A DNA stretch of 6,472 nt from Candidatus Sericytochromatia bacterium (GTDB lineage Bacteria > Cyanobacteriota > Sericytochromatia > JACMPN01), in assembly GCA_014377495.1 (NCBI GenBank), contig JACMPN010000294.1:1-6472 (forward strand), given 5' to 3'. Below, one piece after another: positions 6,223 to 6,472 of the stretch. The notes beneath the pieces were generated by a model that was not told the DNA's origin, ran no database searches, and saw only the letters and a list, made by a program, of their open reading frames with translations. Both the position numbers and the translations under genes were made by a program. The first letter of the stretch is position 1. The number at the start of each line of letters is the position of its first letter.

Positions 6223-6472
6223 ATGTTCGACGCTTTCAAACGCCTGATCCGTGGCGACGACGATGCCCCCATTCCCGAAGAGGAAAAAGCCGCAGCGGCC
6301 CCCAAGCGGCGGGTGAACGGCATGGACAAGCTCAGCCTCAGCGGCGCCGGCTCGGTGGCCATGCCGGATCAGCAGGAAGCAGCGGCACCGGGCGCCGTCT
6401 CCGTCCCTACTGGCTCGATGACCACGTCGACGGGCACTCAGCGCCAAGTGGCGACGATGACCCTGGGCCTGC
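6223..6472 (+). CDS. Unidentified protein, N-terminal 83 residues (3' end outside window)
   Basis: An open frame runs from ATG 6223 off the right edge. It begins MFDAFKRLIRGDDDAPIPEE and continues with a KAAAAPKRR stretch, then an Ala/Pro/Ser/Thr-rich segment, and ends in QRQVATMTLGL. The composition is that of a flexible cytoplasmic tail with an amphipathic first helix (FDAFKRLIR), an acidic patch and no signal peptide. The last residues turn hydrophobic, so a membrane segment may follow. Such a tail before a membrane span would suit a sensor or chemoreceptor (for example a PilJ-like protein), but that is only a guess. Support for a real gene comes from the strong promoter 37 bp upstream, an in-frame stop at 6178-6180 that limits the start, and codon use like that of its neighbours. 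The Shine-Dalgarno is weak: only GAG at 6216-6218. Confidence 0.72.
   Translation, partial: MFDAFKRLIRGDDDAPIPEEEKAAAAPKRRVNGMDKLSLSGAGSVAMPDQQEAAAPGAVSVPTGSMTTSTGTQRQVATMTLGL

Noticed and set aside
6099..6447. Minus-strand open frames opposite the right-edge gene.
   Set aside because: They run against the consensus promoter and show Arg/Ala/Gly-rich shadow composition without recognisable domains. The plus-strand frame has the promoter and neighbour-like codon use.

Overview
The window is GC-rich chromosomal DNA, and G or C dominates third codon positions. It most resembles a free-living proteobacterium, probably gammaproteobacterial or Acidithiobacillia-like. That placement is a general impression from protein style, codon use and sigma70-type signals; the window has no rRNA or other phylogenetic marker. 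I see no mobile element, phage gene, CRISPR array, tRNA or rRNA. Gene density and composition look like ordinary core/envelope chromosome.

Layout: (1) 1-816, plus strand, is the 3' end of clpB, holding the second AAA+ module of the ClpB disaggregase. A strong hairpin terminator follows at 836-876. (2) 1011-1580, plus strand, is a small exported SRPBCC (START/Coq10-like) protein with its own extended -10 promoter and a good ribosome binding site. (3) 1587-3080, minus strand, is a membrane polyprenyl-phosphate sugar-1-phosphate transferase (WcaJ/CpsE type), which starts exopolysaccharide or capsule repeat units. It converges on the SRPBCC gene with 6 bp between the stop codons. (4) 3225-5966, minus strand, is a two-domain periplasmic M16 (insulinase/pitrilysin-like) zinc protease with a GTG start and a strong Shine-Dalgarno sequence. 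(5) 5967-6222 is a divergent intergenic region with a consensus extended -10 promoter facing right. (6) 6223 to the window end, plus strand, is the N-terminal part of an unidentified protein with a charged, Ala/Pro-rich leader.

The genes do not form one pathway. ClpB acts in cytoplasmic protein quality control. The M16 protease and the SRPBCC protein are predicted to act outside the inner membrane. The sugar transferase works at the inner membrane on undecaprenyl phosphate. The minus-strand pair (M16 protease, then sugar transferase) is split by a Rho-independent-type hairpin whose U-tract ends only 17 nt before the sugar transferase start codon. This makes the junction either the end of the protease transcript or a possible attenuation point for the polysaccharide gene, and it is the most testable regulatory observation here. 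I found no convincing previously undescribed system.
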